Part shown: in pieces, positions 8,499-12,547 of the stretch
Layout of the letters: each line of letters starts with the position of its first letter
Position numbering within the stretch: position 1 is the first letter of the stretch
Source of the DNA: Oscillospiraceae bacterium
GTDB lineage: Bacteria; Bacillota_A; Clostridia; Oscillospirales; JAAYXM01
Direction: 5' to 3'
Length of the DNA: 12,547 nt
Assembly: GCA_017408185.1 (NCBI GenBank)
Contig: JAFQVE010000557.1
Span: forward strand, 1 to 12,547
The notes under the pieces: generated by a model
Told to the model about the DNA's origin: nothing
The model's database searches: none
Seen by the model: only the letters and a program-made list of their open reading frames with translations
Translations under genes and position numbers: made by a program

Positions 8499-9445
8499 CA
8501 TATTCCGAGATAGGCTTCAAGCCAGTCTGTTGCGTGCTTCATCTGCTCAACGCAGTCACGATGATATCGCGTAAGCTTTTCTGCGGGAACGTGGCGGGCA
8601 TAATTTTCTGTATGTATACCGCAAAGATTCATATTGTATTTCGCAGTAAGCGGATAGGGCTGACCGCATTCGGTGAAGCCAAAGGTTCCAATAACGGACT
8701 GGACAAGTTCTGCCTTTTCCGGCTCTTTATCGTAGTTATCGCAGAGCCAGGCATAGAGCTTCGGGTGGAAGTTTGCCATGATGCCGCTGTATCCGCCGCA
8801 GCCTGCACGAAGCGATGCGAGAAGCGTCTGACAGTTGGCGTTCATAATCTTGAACTCCGAGCCGTGGAGAATTTCAAGGCGGCGCTCAATTTCCTCGATA
8901 TCACAGCAGGTGTCCTTCATGAAATAGAAGCGACCTGTGCTCTTGCACCATTCAAGGATGCGCGGGGTTACAAGGCGCTTATAACCAAACGGACATTCAT
9001 AGAGACCAAGTCCTACATTCTCCGGAAGCTTTTTAAGCAGTGCTTCAGCGTTGCGGAGCCACACGTCGTCTCCCTCGTTATTCAGGTCAAGGCGGCTTGT
9101 GATGAGAATAAGCGCATCCGTGCCGCTGTCGTAAATACGGTTAAGCTCGTCTGCCTGCGCGTCGATGGTCTCAGAAACATGCCCTGATGAAACAACCGTC
9201 ATTTTCTTTCCGGTTTCGCGCTCAACGAGCTTTACCTCGTCATAAACAGTTTTATTAAGCTTTGCACATTCGTCAGCGTCAAGAAAGAAAATCTCACTCG
9301 ACTGGCAAACGGAAAAAATTCCGTGGCAGTTATTTTCCGCATACCAGCGGACATATTCTTTTGCCGTTTCAAAATCAACTTTTCCGTCCGCGGTGTAGGG
9401 GGTAATCATAGTAGGATATGAGCCAAAATTGTATTCCATATTCAT
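8498..9445 (-). CDS. DapA/NanA-family class I aldolase or lyase (dihydrodipicolinate synthase family, 315 aa)
   Basis: The protein is a single TIM barrel of usual family length. The Schiff-base lysine is K177 in FYFMKDT and the partner tyrosine is Y149 in GLYECP. Their 28-residue spacing equals that of Y133 and K161 in E. coli DapA. The pocket loop normally reading GTTGE (or GSTGE in NanA) reads CQSSE here, followed by IFFLDADE, so substrate recognition should differ from true DapA. Family members cleave or form 2-keto-3-deoxy acids or sialic acid, or dehydrate keto-deoxy sugar acids. With a polysaccharide lyase and a sugar kinase around it, a catabolic role on a keto-deoxy acid is more likely than lysine synthesis; this is inference. 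The first ATG (9445) has GGAG only 4 bases upstream. The ATG at 9439 (residue 3) has it 10 bases away and may be the true start. It is the first gene of the leftward operon. Confidence 0.85.
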   Translation of the reverse strand: MNMEYNFGSYPTMITPYTADGKVDFETAKEYVRWYAENNCHGIFSVCQSSEIFFLDADECAKLNKTVYDEVKLVERETGKKMTVVSSGHVSETIDAQADELNRIYDSGTDALILITSRLDLNNEGDDVWLRNAEALLKKLPENVGLGLYECPFGYKRLVTPRILEWCKSTGRFYFMKDTCCDIEEIERRLEILHGSEFKIMNANCQTLLASLRAGCGGYSGIMANFHPKLYAWLCDNYDKEPEKAELVQSVIGTFGFTECGQPYPLTAKYNMNLCGIHTENYARHVPAEKLTRYHRDCVEQMKHATDWLEAYLGI

Positions 9446-9477
9446 CCTTCTCCGAAAATCTTACTTTTAGCATTTTA

Positions 9478-9506
9478 ATTATACCTTGTAACACTTTCGT
9501 AAACAA
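9478..9506 (-). promoter_or_regulatory. Promoter of the leftward catabolic operon
   Basis: On the minus strand TTGTTT (9501-9506), a 17-base spacer and a perfect TATAAT (9478-9483) form a sigma-A-type promoter. The start would fall near 9471, leaving a leader of about 25 bases before the aldolase gene. The spacer holds one arm of the GTGTTACAA inverted repeat, so a bound regulator would sit within the polymerase footprint. Confidence 0.65.
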
Positions 9507-9576
9507 TATAATCCGCAGACAACTTTTTATAATTTTGGGACACCAACATTGTTTTTGCAAAATTTATGTGTTACAA
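9486..9576. repeat. Spaced 9-bp inverted repeat in the divergent control region (candidate operators)
   Basis: TTGTAACAC (9486-9494) and GTGTTACAA (9568-9576) are perfect reverse complements with centres 82 bp apart. Each has the same orientation relative to its own promoter: one lies in the spacer of the leftward promoter, the other overlaps the -10 of the rightward promoter. Such placement suggests a shared regulator, possibly the AraC-type protein encoded downstream. Two 9-mers matching in an AT-rich 169-bp gap could still be chance or partly promoter sequence. A 10-bp palindrome, TTTTGCAAAA (9553-9562), also lies here. Confidence 0.45.
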
Positions 9577-9577
9577 T
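9549..9577 (+). promoter_or_regulatory. Promoter of the kinase-regulator operon
   Basis: TACAAT (9572-9577) is preceded by TGT, giving an extended -10 (TGn). A weak -35, TTGTTT (9549-9554), stands 17 bases upstream. The start would be near 9584, about 30 bases before the kinase ATG. The weak -35 plus extended -10 is compatible with an activator-dependent promoter. Confidence 0.5.
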
Positions 9578-9614
9578 ACAATTAAATGATAGAATTACGG
9601 GAGGATAACTTATT

Positions 9615-11179
9615 ATGACTGCTCAGAAAGCAAAAAACAGACAAGCGTTTCTTGGCATAGAGCTTGGCTCTACAAGAATAAAAGCGTGCCTTATTAACGA
9701 AAGCTATGCCCCCATAGCAAGCGGAGCTTATGAATGGGAAAATAAATTCGAGAACGGGTGCTGGACATATGATATAGAAGATATCCACACCGGCATACAG
9801 CAGTGTTTTGCAGATTTGCGACACAACATCACGGAAATGAGTGATATAAAGCTTTCTGACATCCGCTCAATCGGTATTTCCGGCATGATGCACGGATATC
9901 TTGCTTTTGACAAAAACATGAAGCTTCTCACCCCCTTCCGCACCTGGCGCAACACTATAACCGAAGATGCGGCAGAAAAGCTCAGTTCCTTGTGAATTTC
10001 AATATACCGCAGCGCTGGAGCATAGCGCATCTGTATCAGGCAATACTAAACGGCGAACAGCATGTTTCCGAAATCGCACATCTCGCCACGCTTTCGGGAT
10101 ATATTCATTATCTTCTCACAGGAAAGCACGAAATCGGAGTCGGGGAGGGTTCGGGAATGTTCCCGTTTGACGGAGCAGATTACGACCAAAAAATGCTCGA
10201 TATGTTCGATGAACTTATTGCAGATAAAGGATTTACGTGGAAAATACGCGATATTCTGCCGAAAGTTCGCTCTTGCGCGGACTCCGGCGCGGTTCTCACC
10301 GAATCCGGCGCAAGATTTCTCGATTTAAGCGGCGAGCTGTCAGCCGGAATTCCCGTCTGCGCTCCGGAGGGTGATGCCGGAACCGGAATGGTTGCAACAA
10401 ACAGCGTACGACCGAAAACAGGAAATATTTCAGCAGGAACAAGCGTTTTTTCACTGCTTGTTCTTGAAAATCCGCTACGCAATATGTATCCGGAGGTTGA
10501 TGTTGTTATGACACCGGACGCGTCTCCCGTCGCTATGATTCATAGCAACAACGGTTGCTCCGAGCTTGATGCATGGGTGAATGTATTCGGAGAGTTTGCT
10601 TCTCTTCTCAGCGCGGATGCGGACAAGACGAAACTCTACAAGCTTCTCTATGAAAACGCATTGAACGGCGATGGCGACTGTGGCGAGGTAATTTCATACA
10701 ACTGCCTCGCGAGCGAACCGGTTTCCGGTGTAAGACACGGAAAACCAATGATTTTCCGCACTCAGAACAGCAAGCTCACCCTTGCAAATTTCTTTCGCTC
10801 ACAGCTTTATGCAGCAGTTGCCCCGCTAAAGATTGGTATGGATATGCTCAAAGAGAATGAAAACATTTCTGCAAACAGCTTCACAGCACATGGCGGACTT
10901 TTCAAGGTTGCGGGTGTTGCCCAACAGCTCCTTGCAAATACACTTAACACTCCCGTTTCCGTATCCGAAACTGCCGGAGAGGGCGGCGCGTGGGGTATAG
11001 CTCTGCTCGCGGCATACATGATTGAAAACTCCGGGGCTTCGCTTGCCGACTGGCTTGACAGGCAGGTATTCGCACATGCAGACACAAAAACACTCTATCC
11101 CGACACCGCAACGCAAAGCGAATTTGATGAGTTTTTTTCTCTTTATAAAGCGGGCCTTGCCGCAGTTGATGCTTTCTGA
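9615..11179 (+). CDS. FGGY-family carbohydrate kinase, interrupted by a single-base frameshift near 9990
   Basis: The ATG at 9615 follows GGGAGG (9599-9604) with a 10-base spacer. Frame 1 (9615-9995) encodes the N-terminal nucleotide-binding fold: GIELGSTRIKA at 14-24, GISGMMHG at 87-94, then LLTPFRTWRN. It hits TGA at 9993. The family sequence resumes in the -1 frame with NFNIPQRW, followed by AHLYQAILNGE, a probable catalytic Asp in EGDAGTG (D254 in joined numbering), GNISAGTS (phosphate contact), and a glycine-rich C-terminal ATP site (AHGGLFK, AGEGGAWG). Joined, it gives about 521 residues, a normal length for xylulokinase-like FGGY kinases. These phosphorylate a sugar, polyol or keto-sugar with ATP; the substrate is not determined. 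No canonical slippery heptamer or internal ribosome binding site is seen, so either the gene is inactive or one base is missing from the assembly. It forms an operon with the regulator gene 29 bases downstream. Confidence 0.82.
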
Positions 11180-11208
11180 CAGACAATCACTCAACCGGAG
11201 GTAATGAT

Positions 11209-12039
11209 GTGAAAATTTATTTTAAGCAGAATGACGGAACAAACCCATCTTCCGTTTTTTCAAGTTTCGGTATTACCGACTGTTATTTAAAGCACCTCTA
11301 TATTGACAGTGACGCAAATAAAGTAACACGTAAGGCTCACCACCACAACGGATTCGAAATACACATTATAGAAAAAGGACATCAGGAATACGAGGTTGAC
11401 GGAAGGATATATTCCGCAAAAAGCGGCGAGTTTTTCTTTGTTCCTCCATATGTAAGGCATAAGATAGTAAACTCCTCCACCGGAACAGAAAAATACTCAA
11501 TAACCTTTTCAAGCACAGCGCTCACATATCTTGATGACTGCATAATCGGGAGCATTCCACACCGTTTTTTTGAAAATGTGAAATTCATAACAAATGAATA
11601 TCATAATAGCAAAGGTATTTCCGTACAACTTATCGAAAGCAGCGTTTTTGAATGCGCAGTTATGTTTCTGCGACTTGCCGGGCTGCGCGAGGAAGCATGC
11701 TTAAAGCAATCGGAGACGGATGATTTAAGACTCGATTCTGTTAAAAAATATATTGCCGATAATATCGAAAGCTGGATTACCGTTGGAGATATCGCCGCTT
11801 ACTGTTATGTGAGCCCAAAGCAGGTCACGCGAATTTTCTTAAAGCACGAGGGTATGACGCCTGCACAGTATGTTATAAAACGGCGCATTTCATATATCCA
11901 AAAGCTTCTCGAAAGTAATAGGCTTTCACTCAAAGAAATCAGTGAAAAAATGAATTTTCAGAACGAATATTACTTTAATGCATTCGTAAAAAAACACCTC
12001 GGGATGCCTCCGGGTGAGTATCGAAAAATGGTAAAGTAA
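11209..12039 (+). CDS. AraC/XylS-family transcriptional regulator with N-terminal cupin (276 aa)
   Basis: The start is GTG at 11209: GGAGG (11197-11201) lies 7 bases upstream, and the nearby ATGs at 11204 and 11207 run at once into TGA or are out of frame. The N-terminal half is a cupin-like ligand-sensing domain with an HHH cluster (44-46), FEIHIIEKGHQEY (49-61) and a PPYVRHKI strand. The C-terminal domain, 174-273, has the two AraC helix-turn-helices, about 190-208 (DIAAYCYVSPKQVTRIF) and 243-262 (LKEISEKMNFQNEYYF), and the usual GMPPGEYRK end. It is co-transcribed with the kinase and divergent from the catabolic operon. It is therefore the likely sugar-responsive activator of both; this is inference from context. 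Confidence 0.92.
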   Translation: MKIYFKQNDGTNPSSVFSSFGITDCYLKHLYIDSDANKVTRKAHHHNGFEIHIIEKGHQEYEVDGRIYSAKSGEFFFVPPYVRHKIVNSSTGTEKYSITFSSTALTYLDDCIIGSIPHRFFENVKFITNEYHNSKGISVQLIESSVFECAVMFLRLAGLREEACLKQSETDDLRLDSVKKYIADNIESWITVGDIAAYCYVSPKQVTRIFLKHEGMTPAQYVIKRRISYIQKLLESNRLSLKEISEKMNFQNEYYFNAFVKKHLGMPPGEYRKMVK

Positions 12040-12060
12040 TCACTTCCATTAAACCATAAA

Positions 12061-12107
12061 AGGGTTTGTAGCAAATTGCATTTTTGCTACAAACCCTGAT
12101 ATTTTTA
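12061..12107 (+). terminator. Strong intrinsic terminator after the AraC-type gene, probably bidirectional
   Basis: A perfect 15-bp stem (AGGGTTTGTAGCAAA, 12061-12075, pairing with 12083-12097) has a 7-base loop and is followed on the plus strand by GATATTTTTATT. On the minus strand the stem is followed by only a short TTTT. It lies between two convergent genes and could end both transcripts. Confidence 0.85.
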
Positions 12108-12119
12108 TTGAAAACTCTC

Positions 12120-12547
12120 CTACTTTGCTATGTCGTTTGCCGCGGCAGCGTAAGCGTCCGCCGTCAAGTTTGCTTCGTCAAGTGTTTTTCCCGATGCAAG
12201 GATATACACCTTTATCTTCGGCTCTGTTCCGGACGGGCGGATTATGAAGCTTGTGCCGTCCTCCATATCAAAGTAAAGCACATTGCTTCCCGAAAGCGGA
12301 AGCGTCTCGCCTGTGTTTGTCTTGCCCGTAAGGTAATCACGCACGCGCTTGACCTTTCCTCCGGCAAGCTCACAGGGAGGATTATTACGAAGGTTTTCCA
12401 TAAGCTCGCGCATCTTCGCAAGTCCTGAAACACCCGGCATAACAACGTTGACCGTGCGCTCGGCATATGCGCCGTATTTTTCATAAAGCGCCATCATCGC
12501 CTCATAAAGGCTCTTGCCCTCAGTTCTGTAATATGCTGCCATCTCGG
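12120..12547 (-). CDS. Phosphoglucomutase/phosphomannomutase, C-terminal part (5' end beyond window)
   Basis: About 141 residues are visible, open to the right edge. The Met at 12542 is internal, because the frame continues upstream with Glu. The sequence EMAAYYRTEGKSLYEAM is typical of the late third domain of alpha-D-phosphohexomutases. RPSGTEPKIKVY is the phosphate-binding loop of domain IV. The stop is TAG (12120-12122). The enzyme interconverts hexose 1- and 6-phosphates through a phosphoserine, which lies outside the window. It is convergent with the regulator gene and separated by a terminator, so it is probably housekeeping rather than part of the locus, although it could feed products into central metabolism. 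Glucose versus mannose (or glucosamine) specificity cannot be told from this fragment. Confidence 0.9.
   Translation of the reverse strand, partial: EMAAYYRTEGKSLYEAMMALYEKYGAYAERTVNVVMPGVSGLAKMRELMENLRNNPPCELAGGKVKRVRDYLTGKTNTGETLPLSGSNVLYFDMEDGTSFIIRPSGTEPKIKVYILASGKTLDEANLTADAYAAAANDIAK

Noticed and set aside
8482..8520. A longer N-terminus for the propeller protein starting at TTG 8520
   Set aside because: It lies inside the aldolase coding sequence and lacks a good ribosome binding site, while ATG 8481 has a very strong one at ideal spacing.
8303..9187. A 294-codon plus-strand open frame opposite the propeller and aldolase genes
   Set aside because: It spans two well-supported minus-strand genes, has no recognisable domain and no ribosome binding site, and is an antisense shadow.
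9375..9560. A 61-codon minus-strand open frame overlapping the aldolase start and the promoter
   Set aside because: It covers the leftward promoter, lacks a ribosome binding site and overlaps the aldolase gene in another frame.
9984..9996. Programmed -1 frameshifting in the kinase
   Set aside because: The bases at the junction (AGTTCCTTGTGAA) contain no canonical slippery heptamer, so a missing base is the simpler explanation.
9992..11179. The C-terminal kinase half as an independent gene from GTG 9992
   Set aside because: There is no Shine-Dalgarno before it, and the sequence starts in mid-domain of an FGGY kinase directly continuing the preceding half.

Overview
The window looks like part of a polysaccharide- or glycan-utilisation locus from a Gram-positive, Clostridia-like bacterium, plausibly an uncultured gut Oscillospirales or Christensenellales relative. 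This placement rests on strong AGGAGG-type ribosome binding sites, Firmicutes-style signal peptides, sigma-A-like promoters, and large secreted proteins with bacterial Ig-like repeats and no Bacteroidetes features (no SusC/SusD). It is an inference from style, not from a marker gene.

Layout. Four genes run leftward as one probable operon from about 9445 to beyond the left edge. In transcription order they are: a DapA/NanA-type (class I, Schiff-base) aldolase or lyase (8498-9445); a cytoplasmic beta-propeller protein with two Asp-boxes of sialidase type (7183-8481); a secreted 826-residue multimodular protein of unknown function (4588-7068); and a very large secreted heparinase II/III-like (alpha/alpha-toroid) polysaccharide lyase, at least 1504 residues, cut by the window edge (1-4513). 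A divergent pair runs rightward: an FGGY-family sugar kinase (9615-11179) whose reading frame is broken by one base near 9990, and an AraC-type regulator (11209-12039). A strong stem-loop terminator then separates the regulator from the convergent 3' end of a phosphoglucomutase/phosphomannomutase gene (12120 to the right edge), which is probably housekeeping.

How the genes may work together (inference): the two secreted proteins bind and cleave an acidic or sulfated polysaccharide outside the cell. The cytoplasmic propeller protein processes imported oligosaccharides. The aldolase and kinase split and phosphorylate the resulting keto-deoxy acid or sugar. The AraC protein senses an intermediate and acts at the 169-bp divergent control region, which holds two good promoters and a perfect 9-bp inverted repeat (TTGTAACAC/GTGTTACAA), one arm at each promoter. 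No transporter lies in the window. The substrate cannot be fixed from sequence alone: a uronic-acid (KDG-like) route and a sialic-acid-like route both fit parts of the evidence. No tRNA, rRNA, CRISPR array, insertion sequence or phage gene was seen.
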